Below, one piece after another: positions 52,338 through 61,515 of a stretch of DNA of 64,000 nt; positions within the stretch are counted from its first letter, which is position 1; every line of letters starts with the position of its first letter. The stretch lies in contig CAMVLW010000003.1 of the NCBI GenBank assembly GCA_947168445.1, positions 1 to 64,000 on the forward strand, written 5' to 3'. A program made the translations under genes and the position numbers. The notes below the pieces were generated by a model. It searched no databases and was not told the origin of the DNA. It saw nothing but the letters and a program-made list of their open reading frames with translations. Source of the stretch: an uncultured Clostridia bacterium (GTDB lineage: Bacteria > Bacillota > Clostridia > Oscillospirales > Acutalibacteraceae).

Positions 52338-53807
52338 ATGAGGCTTTTTACAGAATCCCTGTGGGTTTTTATCTTGTTTTCGTTTTTGGGCTGGGCAGCC
52401 CGGTTTGCGTATCAGTCCATTAAGGAACGCCGCGTAATCAATCCGGGCTTTTTGACGCTTCCATTTATGCCGTCAATCGGCTTGGGCTTTGTGCTGCTTT
52501 ATGTGTTTTTGCTGCGGCTGGACAACATCATCATGCTGTTTTTTACTTCGTCGCTGATTTTGACGCTGTTCAAATATTTTTCGGCAAGAATGTTTGAACG
52601 CTCGTTTGGCTTTAAATGGAAGGATTATTCGGACAGCAAGTACAAGCTCAACGCATATGTCAGCATTTGGGAGCCGCTTGCCTATGGACTGACAGGCGTT
52701 CTGGCGGTAAAGCTTGCGTTTCTTCCGATAAAGCCGCTGGTGTTGTCAATGCCGCTTTGGGTCGCGCTTTTGATTCCCGCGGCGGTTATCGGTCTGATTA
52801 TTGCCGACACGGTTATTTCGTTTATCACGATTGTCAAGCTGCGCAAAAATCTGAAGCAGATGGAGGATATTTCCAAGCTGTTAGGTGACAACAGTTCAGA
52901 GATTCCTGACGAAGCGCTCCGGGAAGAATATGAACACAAGATGATTAAGAGTTCGCGGTTCCGGCTCAGACTCATCAAGGCGTTCCCGGATATGGAATCC
53001 TTTGACTATGAAAAGCAGCTTTCCAACCTCAAAGAGTATTACGACCTTGTAAAAAAGCGGAACAACGAGGTGTATGAAAAGCGGATTGAAAAGAAGGAGG
53101 ACCGCCCGTTTGCCTACGGACTCAGCTTTTCAAAGCTGTTTTGGCTGTTTGTTATCGGCAGTGTGTTCGGAACCGTTTTGGAAACCGTCTGGGCGCTGTT
53201 TGCGGAAGGTCATTTTGAAATGAGAGTCGGCTGGGTACTGGGACCGTTTATTCCCGTTTACGGCGGCGGCGCTGTGGCAATCACACTTTGTCTGTATAAG
53301 CTGCACAGCAAAAACGACGTGATTGTTTTTGTGTTCTCTGCCGTGATTGGCGCGACGTTTGAATACCTCTGCTCCTTTTTTCAAGAGAAGTTTTTGGGCA
53401 CTATCAGCTGGGATTACAGCGACACGCTGTTTAATATTGACGGCAGAACCAATTTGATGTTTGCGCTTATCTGGGGCTTTTTGGGGCTGGTGTGGCTGCG
53501 GTATCTATATCCGCTTATCAGCCGGCTGATTGAACGGATTCCGAAAAAGCCGGGCAAGATTCTCACTGTGATTCTTTGTATCTTCATGGCAATTGACGGC
53601 GTGCTGTCGCTTGCCGCCATTGACCGGAAAAACAAACGCGCCGAGGGAATCCCGCCTAAAACGGTTATCGGTCAGTTCTGCGACGCGGTGTTCCCGGACG
53701 AATATATGGAATTTATTTATCCGCACATGGGCACAAAGGAAACCTTTGCCAAGGAGCGGGAAATGAAGGCGAAAAAAGCCGCGCATGAGCGCCAAAAGAA
53801 CGCATAA
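52338..53807 (+). CDS. CmpB-like (putative ABC-transporter type IV) membrane protein
   Basis: The product has about 489 residues and is polytopic. The first half has about five to six membrane helices; a charged, possibly coiled-coil stretch covers about 185-265; the second half carries the CmpB-type pattern (LFWLFVIGSVFGTVLETVWAL, GWVLGPFIPVYGGGAV, FEYLCSFFQEKFLG, WDYSDTLFNIDGRTN). The N-terminal half repeats parts of that pattern (FSFLGWAARFAYQSI ... NPGFLTLPFMPSIG), so the protein looks like a fusion of two such units. The family is widely annotated as putative ABC permease, but no ATPase gene is adjacent and transport is unproven. The second of two consecutive ATGs (52338) is preferred, because GGAGAGG lies 5 bases before it and only 2 before the ATG at 52335. 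A strong terminator follows. Confidence 0.75.
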   Translation: MRLFTESLWVFILFSFLGWAARFAYQSIKERRVINPGFLTLPFMPSIGLGFVLLYVFLLRLDNIIMLFFTSSLILTLFKYFSARMFERSFGFKWKDYSDSKYKLNAYVSIWEPLAYGLTGVLAVKLAFLPIKPLVLSMPLWVALLIPAAVIGLIIADTVISFITIVKLRKNLKQMEDISKLLGDNSSEIPDEALREEYEHKMIKSSRFRLRLIKAFPDMESFDYEKQLSNLKEYYDLVKKRNNEVYEKRIEKKEDRPFAYGLSFSKLFWLFVIGSVFGTVLETVWALFAEGHFEMRVGWVLGPFIPVYGGGAVAITLCLYKLHSKNDVIVFVFSAVIGATFEYLCSFFQEKFLGTISWDYSDTLFNIDGRTNLMFALIWGFLGLVWLRYLYPLISRLIERIPKKPGKILTVILCIFMAIDGVLSLAAIDRKNKRAEGIPPKTVIGQFCDAVFPDEYMEFIYPHMGTKETFAKEREMKAKKAAHERQKNA

Positions 53808-53831
53808 AGAACGCATAATACTCAAAACGAC

Positions 53832-53876
53832 AAACTCCCAAAAGCCGCCGGAAGGTGACTTTTGGGAGTTTTTTTG
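53832..53876 (+). terminator. Rho-independent terminator of the CmpB-like gene
   Basis: Arms 53832-53844 and 53859-53871 pair perfectly over 13 bases and run into a T-tract that ends at 53875. Confidence 0.9.
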
Positions 53877-53891
53877 CGAAAAGACAGACAT

Positions 53892-53919
53892 AAAAAAGAG
53901 GTGCGCTGACGCGCACCTC
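53892..53919 (-). terminator. Rho-independent terminator of the anchored surface protein gene
   Basis: GAGGTGCGC/GCGCACCTC arms (53898-53906, 53911-53919) around TGAC are followed on the minus strand by TTTTTT. Confidence 0.9.
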
Positions 53920-53938
53920 AATTAAACGAACGATTAAA

Positions 53939-54979
53939 TTAATAATCTCTTCTTCTTCTTGCGAGGAAGAATACGCCGATAGCAGCCAGCATTACGCCGC
54001 CGAGGATGAAGTAGATGGTGTCATTCTCGCCGGAGGAAACGGTGCTGGAAGTGGAGCTGCCGGAGCTGCTGCTGCCGGAGGAAGAAGAACCGCCGGTAGT
54101 AGAAGAACCGGAAGAAGAGCTGCTGCCGGAAGAAGAATCACTGCCGGAACCGCTGCTGCTCTCTGCGGACAGAGTGGACTTGGAAGCGTCCCAAGCAAGC
54201 TCTGCGCCTGCAGCCTTTGCCTTTGCAACCTGCTCCTCAACCTGAGACTTGCTCAGACCAAGAGTCTTAGCGGTATCGTCGATAGTCTGCTGCTCGTCCT
54301 TGCCGTTGAACTTGATAGCGTTCTTGATGCTCTTGTTGTCGGTGGTGCTGATGAAGGTATAGAATACGCTGACAGCATCCTGACCGGGCCAATAGGTGTC
54401 ACCGATGATGTTACCGATGGAGGTAATCATCAGGGGGTTGCCGTTCTTGCCGCTCTTCCACTTAACCTCGAAGCTCTTCTTGTTAGAGTCAACGTCGTTT
54501 TCTACCATGTTGCCGGTGCAATAAGCGGTGTCGCCGAAGTTGTCAGGAGTGATAATCAGGTTACAGGTCTGTACGCCCCAGTCAGAGGTGAAGATGCAGA
54601 AGGTGTGGTCGCTGAGGGTGTACTTATCGGAAAGGTCGAAGGACCAAAGATTGCCGCTGTCGTTCTTCATGTTACCCTTCTTGGAACCCCAAGTGATAAG
54701 CTCGGAACCGTTGTCGTTCAAGTAGAACGTAATCTTCTCGTTTTTCCAGTCAGACGGAACTTCGAAATAAACCATATTGCCTGCGCCGGTGCTTTCGGAA
54801 CCCTCATCCGCGCCTACTGCGGAATTGTCGTCTGCGCCTACTGCGGAATTATCATCCGCGCCAACGGATACAGCGTCTTCTGCTGCAACCGCATCGTCAG
54901 CTTCTGCCGCGTTAGCAACAACAGCAGTGCCGCCGATCATCATAGCAGCGAGCATAATGCTTGCTATTTTCTTGAACAT
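53939..54979 (-). CDS. Membrane-anchored surface protein with carbohydrate-binding-like domain
   Basis: This 346-residue protein has a signal peptide (1-24, VVANAA end), an acidic stretch with an 8-residue tandem repeat (VGADDNSA), and a beta domain at about 68-210. Tryptophan and tyrosine placement there (MVYFEVPSDWKNEKITFYL ... LWSFDL ... FTSDWGVQTCNL) resembles starch-binding CBM26-like modules of Clostridia. A small helical segment follows (TAKTLGLSKSQVEEQVAKA), then a long Ser/Gly linker (about 270-318), one membrane helix (322-340) and the tail ARRRRDY. There is no LPXTG motif; the anchor matches those of the cluster at 30-47 kb. The ATG at 54979 follows AGGAGGAG by 8 bases, and a good promoter lies upstream. 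Carbohydrate binding is inferred; it could equally bind another surface polymer. Confidence 0.8.
   Translation of the reverse strand: MFKKIASIMLAAMMIGGTAVVANAAEADDAVAAEDAVSVGADDNSAVGADDNSAVGADEGSESTGAGNMVYFEVPSDWKNEKITFYLNDNGSELITWGSKKGNMKNDSGNLWSFDLSDKYTLSDHTFCIFTSDWGVQTCNLIITPDNFGDTAYCTGNMVENDVDSNKKSFEVKWKSGKNGNPLMITSIGNIIGDTYWPGQDAVSVFYTFISTTDNKSIKNAIKFNGKDEQQTIDDTAKTLGLSKSQVEEQVAKAKAAGAELAWDASKSTLSAESSSGSGSDSSSGSSSSSGSSTTGGSSSSGSSSSGSSTSSTVSSGENDTIYFILGGVMLAAIGVFFLARRRRDY
54811..54858. repeat. Two tandem 24-bp repeats coding for VGADDNSA
   Basis: Units 54811-54834 and 54835-54858 differ at three positions and encode the acidic octapeptide repeat behind the signal peptide. A third, partial coding copy (VGADEG) adjoins. 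Such repeats expand or shrink by slippage. Confidence 0.8.
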
Positions 54980-55011
54980 TTGAAACTCCTCCTAAAAATT
55001 GTCCATTGTCC

Positions 55012-55026
55012 GAGAATACAATTCTC
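55012..55026 (-). promoter_or_regulatory. Short palindrome near the predicted transcript start
   Basis: GAGAAT-ACA-ATTCTC forms a 6-bp-arm palindrome about 10 bases after the -10 of the surface protein gene. It could be an operator or a 5' hairpin that stabilises the mRNA. Confidence 0.4.
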
Positions 55027-55035
55027 AGTAAAATT

Positions 55036-55064
55036 ATTATACAATAAAAGTTACAAAACTTCAA
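55036..55064 (-). promoter_or_regulatory. Sigma-A promoter of the anchored surface protein gene
   Basis: TTGAAG (55059-55064), 17 bases, TATAAT (55036-55041) on the minus strand. No terminator is visible between alaS and this promoter, so readthrough from alaS is also possible. Confidence 0.7.
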
Positions 55065-55133
55065 TACTTTTATAAAAATTTTGTCCGTCGCATTTCACAA
55101 GAATTGAAGATTTGGTTTGTCCATTTTTACAAC

Positions 55134-57767
55134 TTATTTCAGCATGGAAAGCACGGTTTCCTTCACGGATTGCAGCGCTTCGGCAATTTTTCCGGCGTCC
55201 TTGGCGCCCGCCATAGCGAGCTCCGGCTTGCCGCCGCCGTTGCCGCCCGCAATCTGCGCAACCGCCTTAACCAGCTTTCCGGCGTGAGCGCCCGCCTTGA
55301 CAGCGTCCTTTCCGCAGGCTACGGCAAAGTTGATTTTGCCGCCGTTTTCGGTTGCCGCGACAACCACCGCCGAAGGATTCTCCGCCTTGGCGTTCTCGCA
55401 CATGCTGCGCAGCACGTCGGCGCTGATGTCCTTAACGGAGCCGGTGTAGACGGACAGACCGCCGATTTCAACCGGGTTGGCAAAAATCTTTTCCATCTGC
55501 ATTGCGGCAAGCTTGGCGTTGAGGCGCTCAATTTCCTTTTGCTGGGATTTAAGCTGCTCCGCAGCCTTCATTGCACCCTCAATCAGCGCGTTGGGGTTGC
55601 TGATTTTGAGTGCGGAAGCGGCGCCTACCAAAATTCTGCGCGCTTCGTGAATGTAGGTGAGCATACCCATGCCGGTGACGGCTTCAATTCTTCTGACACC
55701 CGCGGCAACGGAGCCCTCCTGACGAATTTTGAACAAGCCGATGTTTGCGGTGTTGGTAACATGCGTACCGCCGCAGAACTCAATGGAGAAATCGCCTGCG
55801 CTGACAACGCGCACAGTGTCGCCGTACTTTTCTCCGAACAGCGCCATCGCGCCGAGCTTTTTGGCTTCTTCAATCGGCATTTCGCGGGTGACGACGGGAA
55901 TGGCTTCAAGGATTTTCTGGTTGACAATATCCTCAACCTTCGCCAGTTCTTCATAGGTCATTGCCTCAAAATGCGTGAAGTCAAACCGGAAATAGCTGTC
56001 GGTGACAAGCTGACCCGCCTGCTGAACGTGGTTGCCGAGCACCTCGCGCAGCGCTGCCTGAAGCAAATGGGCGGAGGTGTGGTTGCGCATGATGTCGCTG
56101 CGGCGCATGGAATCAACGTCGGCGGTCATAACATCGCCCACGGTAAAGCCGCCCTCCTTGACGGTGACGGTATGCAGGAAAATGTTGCCGGAAACGTCCT
56201 TGACGGTATCAACAACCTCTGCCTTGCAGTTGTGGTTGAAAAGCGTGCCGGTGTCGCCGACCTGTCCTCCGCTCTCGGCATAGAAGGGTGTGGAATCGAG
56301 CACGACGAGCACGCTGTCTCCCTCTCCTGCCGCTTCAACGCGCTCGCCCTCCTTGACAATGGCAAGCACCTTGGATTCAATGGTGAGGTCGCCGTAGCCG
56401 ACGAAGTCCGTCTTGGGAATATCGGTCAAATCGGTGGAGTCGCTGATCCAAGCGTCAGCGCCGGCGTTCTTTCTCGCGTCACGCGAGCGTTTTTTCTGCT
56501 CCTTTAGCAGTTCCTCAAAGCGTTCAACGTCAACGCCGATATGCTTCTCCGCCAAAATTTCGCGGGTGAGGTCAATCGGGAAACCGTAGGTATCGTTCAG
56601 ACGGAAGGCGTCCTCGCCGCTGATGGTGGTGATGTCGTCTGCCTCCATCAGGTGCTGCAGCACCTTGAAGCCCTGGTCAATGGTCTTGGCAAAGCTTTCC
56701 TCCTCAACGCGAATCACCTTGGTGATGAACTCCTCTTTTTCCTTCAGTTCGGGATAAGCGGTGAGGTTTTCCTTGATAACGGTGTCGCAGACTTTATAGA
56801 GGAACGGTTCCTCATAGCCGAGCAGTCTGCCGTGACGCGCCGCACGGCGCAGCAGACGGCGCAGCACATAGCCCTTGCCTTCGTTGGAGGGCATAACGCC
56901 GTCGCCAATCATGAAGGTGGTGGAGCGGATATGGTCGGTGATAACGCGCAAGGAGATGTCTTTCTTTTCGTCCTCGCCGTATTTCACGCCGGTAATTTCG
57001 CAGATGTGCTTCATGATGTTCTGCACGGTGTCAACGAGGAACAGGTTGTCAACCTCCTGCATGACGCAGGCAAGACGCTCCAGACCCATGCCGGTGTCGA
57101 TATTGGGGTGGTCAAGCGGCGTGTATGTTCCTTTGCCGTCGCTTTCAAACTGGGTAAATACGAGGTTCCAAACCTCAACAAAGCGGTCGCACTCGCAGCC
57201 GACATGACAATCGGGCTTGCCGCAGCCTTTTTCAGGTCCGCGGTCAAAATAGATTTCGGAACAGGGTCCGCAGGGACCGGAGCCATGCTCCCAGAAGTTA
57301 TCCTCTTTGCCGAGGCGCACCATATGAGAGGGGTCTACGCCGACCTCCTTTGTCCAGATGTCATATGCTTCGTCGTCGTCCTGATAGATGGAAACGTAGA
57401 GTTTTTCCTCCGGCAGTTCCAATACCTTTGTGAAAAATTCCCACGCCCACGCGGTTGCTTCGCGCTTGAAATAGTCGCCGAACGAGAAGTTTCCGAGCAT
57501 TTCAAAGAAGGTGCCGTGACGGGCGGTGATGCCGACGCGCTCGATGTCGGGCGTGCGGATACATTTTTGGCAGGTGGTCACGCGCTTGCGCGGCGGCGTG
57601 ATTTCACCTGTAAAATACTTCTTCATGGGAGCCATGCCGCTGTTAATCAGCAGAAGGCTGTTGTCGTCCTTCGGAACCAGCGAAAAGCTCGGAAGGCGAA
57701 GGCATCCCTTGCTCTCAAAAAATGAAAGGAACTTTTCTCTGAGTTCGTTAAGTCCTGTCCATTGCAT
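55134..57767 (-). CDS. alaS: Alanyl-tRNA synthetase
   Basis: This 877-residue cytoplasmic enzyme attaches alanine to tRNA-Ala and has the normal length for the family. The class II catalytic core occupies about 1-240, with LLINSGMAPMKKYFTG, CQKCIRTPDIERVG and RHGTFFEMLGNFSFGDYFK. The anticodon-independent tRNA-binding region runs to about 460. The editing domain (about 555-690) has its zinc-type ligands in NHTSAHLLQ and CGGTHV. The C-terminal coiled-coil and C-Ala domain start near 720 (AAEQLKSQQKEIERLNAKL) and end with the glycine-rich GGNGGGKPELAMAGAKD. The ATG at 57767 follows AAAAGGAG by about 10 bases. It is the last gene of the housekeeping operon, 65 bases after the U32 gene; these 65 bases hold no convincing terminator. 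Nothing unusual was seen. Confidence 0.98.
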   Translation of the reverse strand: MQWTGLNELREKFLSFFESKGCLRLPSFSLVPKDDNSLLLINSGMAPMKKYFTGEITPPRKRVTTCQKCIRTPDIERVGITARHGTFFEMLGNFSFGDYFKREATAWAWEFFTKVLELPEEKLYVSIYQDDDEAYDIWTKEVGVDPSHMVRLGKEDNFWEHGSGPCGPCSEIYFDRGPEKGCGKPDCHVGCECDRFVEVWNLVFTQFESDGKGTYTPLDHPNIDTGMGLERLACVMQEVDNLFLVDTVQNIMKHICEITGVKYGEDEKKDISLRVITDHIRSTTFMIGDGVMPSNEGKGYVLRRLLRRAARHGRLLGYEEPFLYKVCDTVIKENLTAYPELKEKEEFITKVIRVEEESFAKTIDQGFKVLQHLMEADDITTISGEDAFRLNDTYGFPIDLTREILAEKHIGVDVERFEELLKEQKKRSRDARKNAGADAWISDSTDLTDIPKTDFVGYGDLTIESKVLAIVKEGERVEAAGEGDSVLVVLDSTPFYAESGGQVGDTGTLFNHNCKAEVVDTVKDVSGNIFLHTVTVKEGGFTVGDVMTADVDSMRRSDIMRNHTSAHLLQAALREVLGNHVQQAGQLVTDSYFRFDFTHFEAMTYEELAKVEDIVNQKILEAIPVVTREMPIEEAKKLGAMALFGEKYGDTVRVVSAGDFSIEFCGGTHVTNTANIGLFKIRQEGSVAAGVRRIEAVTGMGMLTYIHEARRILVGAASALKISNPNALIEGAMKAAEQLKSQQKEIERLNAKLAAMQMEKIFANPVEIGGLSVYTGSVKDISADVLRSMCENAKAENPSAVVVAATENGGKINFAVACGKDAVKAGAHAGKLVKAVAQIAGGNGGGKPELAMAGAKDAGKIAEALQSVKETVLSMLK

Positions 57768-57832
57768 TGTGAATTACTCCTTTTATGATGAAATAATGGC
57801 AGCGAAGCTGTCGATTCATATACAATATAGAT

Positions 57833-59053
57833 TTATACTCTCTTGCGCCTGAGAACAGACCCCGCGGGAATCGCCCGGTCGGTCTGCATGGTGAGAATTT
57901 CCATCGGGTGCGGCGCACTGTCAACGCTCTCCCCTTCTCCGTTTTTAAGGCTCAGACATTTGACCAAAAACGGAATTCCGCCCGGCGGCAGCGCGTCGAG
58001 GGTGTCGCCCACCCAGAATTTGTTGCGCTGGGAAATAACAGCGGTGTGTTCGTCAACACATTCCTCACATACCGCCGCATTGTCATAATGACGGATATAG
58101 CCGCCGTCGCCTGTCACCTGCCCCGGCTCTGTGCCAAAGTAAAAGCCGGTGTTGTATTCGCGGTGGCTGATTTTTTCAAGTTCCTCTTTAATCCACGCGG
58201 GGAGTGTAAAGGGGTCGCCCTGTTCCGCGTAAGCGTCAACCGCCTTGCGGTAAGCGTTGGTAGTGACGGCGGTGTAATACGCCGACTTTGCCCTGCCCTC
58301 GATTTTGAAGCTTGAAATACCCGCCTTAACCAGTTCGGGAATGTGCTCAATCATGCACAAATCGCGTGAATTATAGAGGTAAGTGCCGCCGTTTTCCTCC
58401 TCAACGGGGAAAAACTGACCGTCGCGCTTTTCTTCAAACAGATGATACTTCCAACGGCAGGGCTGCGCACAGTCGCCGTGGTTGGCGTCGCGCCCGGTGA
58501 GATAGCTGGAAATCAGGCACCTGCCTGAAAAGGAAACGCACATGGCGCCGTGCACAAAGCACTCGATTTCAAGTTCCTTTGGCACCTTGGCGCGCATTTC
58601 GGCAATTTCATCAAGCGGAATCTCCCTCGCCAGCACCACGCGCGAGGCTCCCATGTTGTAGAGCACATTCGCGGCGGCATAGTTGGTGACGCCCGCTTGC
58701 GTGGAAATATGCCGCGCCACGTTGGGCGCGTATTTTTTTGCCGCTTCAAACACGCCGAGGTCGGCGATTATCAGCGCGTCCACGCCGCAGTCCTGCGCCG
58801 TTTCGAGAAAGCCGGGCAGCGCGCCCAGTTCGCCGTTGTGCGGCAGAATGTTGCAGGTGAGGTGGATTTTTTTATTCATGGAATGAGCGAGGGCACACGC
58901 CTGCCGCAGCTCTTCTTCATCAAAATTGCGCGGAGAGGAGCGCATGCCAAAGCTTTTTCCCGCGAGAAATACCGCGTCGGCGCCAAAGGACAGCGCCGCC
59001 TTGAGACTCTCAAAGTCTCCCGCGGGAGAAAGAATTTCAGGTTTGGTTATCAT
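57833..59053 (-). CDS. Peptidase U32 family protein, probable tRNA U34 hydroxylation factor (TrhP type)
   Basis: This 406-residue protein carries the U32 hallmark at about 168-205: ECFVHGAMCVSFSGRCLISS, TGRDANHGDCAQPCRWKY, with the conserved cysteines of the family. The N-terminal TIM-barrel-like part starts PEILSPAGDFESLKAAL and has a GADAVFLAGK motif. U32 proteins of this type (YrrO/TrhP, YegQ) are needed for 5-hydroxyuridine formation at tRNA position 34; older annotations say collagenase-like protease. The start codon overlaps the MltG stop codon (ATGA), showing translational coupling. In Clostridia, U32 genes are frequently next to mltG and related genes, which agrees with this call. The length matches the YrrO-like single-gene form. 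Confidence 0.88.
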   Translation of the reverse strand: MITKPEILSPAGDFESLKAALSFGADAVFLAGKSFGMRSSPRNFDEEELRQACALAHSMNKKIHLTCNILPHNGELGALPGFLETAQDCGVDALIIADLGVFEAAKKYAPNVARHISTQAGVTNYAAANVLYNMGASRVVLAREIPLDEIAEMRAKVPKELEIECFVHGAMCVSFSGRCLISSYLTGRDANHGDCAQPCRWKYHLFEEKRDGQFFPVEEENGGTYLYNSRDLCMIEHIPELVKAGISSFKIEGRAKSAYYTAVTTNAYRKAVDAYAEQGDPFTLPAWIKEELEKISHREYNTGFYFGTEPGQVTGDGGYIRHYDNAAVCEECVDEHTAVISQRNKFWVGDTLDALPPGGIPFLVKCLSLKNGEGESVDSAPHPMEILTMQTDRAIPAGSVLRRKRV

Positions 59054-60375
59054 TTAATATACTCCAGATTCGCCTCGTGCTCATAGATGGTGGACGCATA
59101 GTACGGATTGCCGTCCTTGTCGTGGCAGAAATAGTAGTAGCTGCTTTCAAACGGCAGCAGCGCCGCCTTAATCGCCTCGTTGCCGGGGTTGCAAATGGGT
59201 CCCGGCGGCAAGCCCTTGAGGGTGTAAGTATCGTAACGGCTCTTGTAGTTTTTGCCTGCCGTAGCGGGCAGCTTGTCCGCGCTGCGGTAGGGATAGTATT
59301 TGGTAGAGTCAAGGCTCAGAGAGGAAACACCCATGTCCGCGTCGGCTGTCAGGCGGTTGTGAAGAATTGACGAAACATAATACATATCCTCTTTGTTCGC
59401 CGCCTCCGCCTGCACAATGGAGGCGATGGTGAGAATCTGGTCGAGGGTGTAGGAGGTTCCTGTCTTTTCCATCATCTTGTTGACGGAATAAAGCTTGTCG
59501 TAGCCGTCGAACGCCTGCTTGGTGTAAAGCTTGCTCTCAAAGTTGTTGAGGAACTTGTAGATAATGCTCATGGGGTCGTCGTTCTGATAGAACTCGTATT
59601 TATCGGGATAGAGGTAGCCTTCCAGCTTATAGTAACGCTCGCCGGCATTCTTGATGTCCTTGAGGAAGTCAAAATCCTCGTCAAAGCTGTCGGACGCGCA
59701 AAGCTGCAAAAACTTTTCCTTGTCGCCGAGCGCCTTTTCCTCCACCAGCTTGTCAGCGATTTCCACCACGCTCATACCTTCGATAATCGTGACCTCAACG
59801 GTGTCGGTACGGCTGGACTTGCCCTGAAGATTGGTGAGAATCGCCTGATAGTCCATATTCTTTGTGAGTTCGTAGGTGCCGCCCGCAAATTCATCGCCGG
59901 ATTTGGTGATTCTGGCGAACATCTTAAAGTAGCCGCCCTCGTTAATCACGCCGGTGCGCACCAGTTCGTCGGTCACGGTGTCAAGGCTCGCCTTGGCGGG
60001 AATCGTCACCGAAACGGAAGAGTTGTCGCTGCGGTTAATCGCCAGCAGGTCGTTCATGCCGGTGACGATATAGGTCGCGACCATCACACCGACCAAGAAC
60101 ACGGACACCAGCCACATAATGCGGAAAATGCGCCGGTTGTGCTTGTTGCGGGCGCGCAGCGCTTTCTTCTGCTCGCGCTCGCGCTTTTTCAGCGATTTTT
60201 TGGATTCGCGCGCAATCTGCTCCTTTACGTCCTGTCCGCTGTAGGAATTGATTTCCTGCGGCTCGCGGTCAGAGGGATTGTCGCTGTCGTAGCCGCCGGA
60301 GACATTCATGCGGAAGTTTTCCGCTCTTCTGCGGCGCTGCTCCTCTACGCTGCGGTTGTTTTGATTCTGTTCCAT
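59050..60375 (-). CDS. mltG: Endolytic murein transglycosylase MltG
   Basis: This 441-residue protein has an N-terminal cytoplasmic part of about 85 residues that is very basic (SKKSLKKREREQKKALRARN), one membrane helix near 88-110, a LysM-like segment (SVTIPAKASLDTVTDELV, VTIIEGMSVVEIADKLV) and the YceG/MltG catalytic domain with ASIVQAEAANKEDMYYVSSI, LHNRL, LSLDSTKYY and YDTYTLKGLPPGPICNPG. It cuts nascent glycan strands outside the membrane and helps end glycan polymerisation. GAGGTG lies 5 bases before the ATG. It starts 11 bases after the cyclo-ligase gene and overlaps the U32 gene by 4 bases. Confidence 0.95.
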   Translation of the reverse strand: MEQNQNNRSVEEQRRRRAENFRMNVSGGYDSDNPSDREPQEINSYSGQDVKEQIARESKKSLKKREREQKKALRARNKHNRRIFRIMWLVSVFLVGVMVATYIVTGMNDLLAINRSDNSSVSVTIPAKASLDTVTDELVRTGVINEGGYFKMFARITKSGDEFAGGTYELTKNMDYQAILTNLQGKSSRTDTVEVTIIEGMSVVEIADKLVEEKALGDKEKFLQLCASDSFDEDFDFLKDIKNAGERYYKLEGYLYPDKYEFYQNDDPMSIIYKFLNNFESKLYTKQAFDGYDKLYSVNKMMEKTGTSYTLDQILTIASIVQAEAANKEDMYYVSSILHNRLTADADMGVSSLSLDSTKYYPYRSADKLPATAGKNYKSRYDTYTLKGLPPGPICNPGNEAIKAALLPFESSYYYFCHDKDGNPYYASTIYEHEANLEYIK

Positions 60376-60386
60376 TCATACACCTC

Positions 60387-60971
60387 TTACTGATTGCGGT
60401 TCACAAACCGCTCTGTCACCAAAATGTCGGTGTGTCTGTCGTGCGCTCCGCGCGGAAGCTGCTTGACAGTATATTTTGCATAACAAATTCCCGCGGTCAC
60501 ACCGCCGAAATTGTCGAGAAAACGGTCGTAATAGCCCTTGCCGAAGCCCACACGGTAGCCCTCTAAATCAAAACACAGTCCGGGCACAATGCAAAGCCCC
60601 GAAGAAAAGTCCGTCACGCGCTCGCATTTTTGCGCGTCGGGCTCCAAAAGCGAGAACATGCCGCTGATTAAGTCGTCCGTGGAGCGGATATAGTAGAAAT
60701 CCAGCTTGCCGGATTTATCCACACAGCGCGGCACGGCAACGCGCTTGCCCTTTTTGAACGCGTCGGAAATCATCTGCGATGTGTCGCACTCAATCGGGGT
60801 TGACACAAAGATAAAAAGCGTCTGCGCCTGCGCATACTCCGGCAAAGAAAGCACCAGTTCCGTGAGTCCCCTGTCGAGCCTTTCTTTGACGTCGGGCGGA
60901 CAGGCGGCGCGAAGCTTCTTGTATTTTGCGCGCAGCCTTCTCTTTTCCTCTTTGACGTTGATTAGAAACAT
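60387..60971 (-). CDS. 5-formyltetrahydrofolate cyclo-ligase
   Basis: This 194-residue cytoplasmic enzyme converts 5-formyl-THF to 5,10-methenyl-THF with ATP. Family motifs are LRAKYKKLR near the N terminus, FIFVSTPIECDTSQM, VAVPRC, and the substrate/ATP loop PGLCFDLEGYRVGFGKGYYDRFL near 130-153. The ATG at 60971 lies inside the end of the DJ-1/PfpI gene (10-base overlap) and has no clear ribosome site, so it probably depends on translational coupling. The length is normal. The gene name could be mthfs or ygfA/fau by analogy; I give none. Confidence 0.93.
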   Translation of the reverse strand: MFLINVKEEKRRLRAKYKKLRAACPPDVKERLDRGLTELVLSLPEYAQAQTLFIFVSTPIECDTSQMISDAFKKGKRVAVPRCVDKSGKLDFYYIRSTDDLISGMFSLLEPDAQKCERVTDFSSGLCIVPGLCFDLEGYRVGFGKGYYDRFLDNFGGVTAGICYAKYTVKQLPRGAHDRHTDILVTERFVNRNQ

Positions 60972-61501
60972 TGCATATCACTGAGCACCTTGTCGGCGGC
61001 TTCCTTGGAAACAGCATAGCTGACTATTGCATGACCGAATTCTATGGCGCAGCCCGCGCCCTTGGCGGTGATAACGCTGCCGTCGGTTTCCACATGCCTG
61101 CCGGTTGCGTTGGCGCCCGTCAAGTCCTTTTCAAAGCCGGGGAAACAGGTGGCGTTTTTGCCGTTGAGCAATCCCATGTGACCGAAAATGGACGGTGCGG
61201 CGCAAATCGCGGCAACAAGCTTGCCGTTATCATAGCAATGCTGCACGAACGCGAGCACCTGCTCGCTCGCTTCAAGATTGAGCGTGCCGGGCATACCGCC
61301 GGGAAGAATCACGCCCTCGACTTCATCATATGAAAGATTGGACAAATCCATGTCAGGCTTGACGGTGACGCCGTGGGAACTGGTGACATATTCACCTGTC
61401 ACGCCGACGGTTTTGACGTTGAGCTTGGCGCGGCGCATGATGTCGAGCGGCGCCATTGCCTCGGTGATTTCAAAGCCTTCCGCTAAAAACAAATAATACA
61501 T
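60962..61501 (-). CDS. DJ-1/PfpI family protein
   Basis: This 179-residue single-domain protein of the ThiJ/YajL/DJ-1 class has the nucleophile-elbow cysteine C100 in LVAAICAAPS, the acidic partner in the N-terminal FEITEA (about E14), and the GVILPGG loop. Relatives act as glyoxalase/deglycase-like or redox chaperones; the precise activity of this one cannot be told from sequence. AAGGAAGG lies 6 bases before the ATG. It sits in the housekeeping operon, with its stop overlapping the cyclo-ligase start. Confidence 0.92.
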   Translation of the reverse strand: MYYLFLAEGFEITEAMAPLDIMRRAKLNVKTVGVTGEYVTSSHGVTVKPDMDLSNLSYDEVEGVILPGGMPGTLNLEASEQVLAFVQHCYDNGKLVAAICAAPSIFGHMGLLNGKNATCFPGFEKDLTGANATGRHVETDGSVITAKGAGCAIEFGHAIVSYAVSKEAADKVLSDMQCF

Positions 61502-61515
61502 ACTGAGCCTTCCTT

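Noticed and set aside
55104-57725. Two long plus-strand frames opposite alaS
   Set aside because: alaS on the minus strand is certain from motifs and length; these are its shadows.
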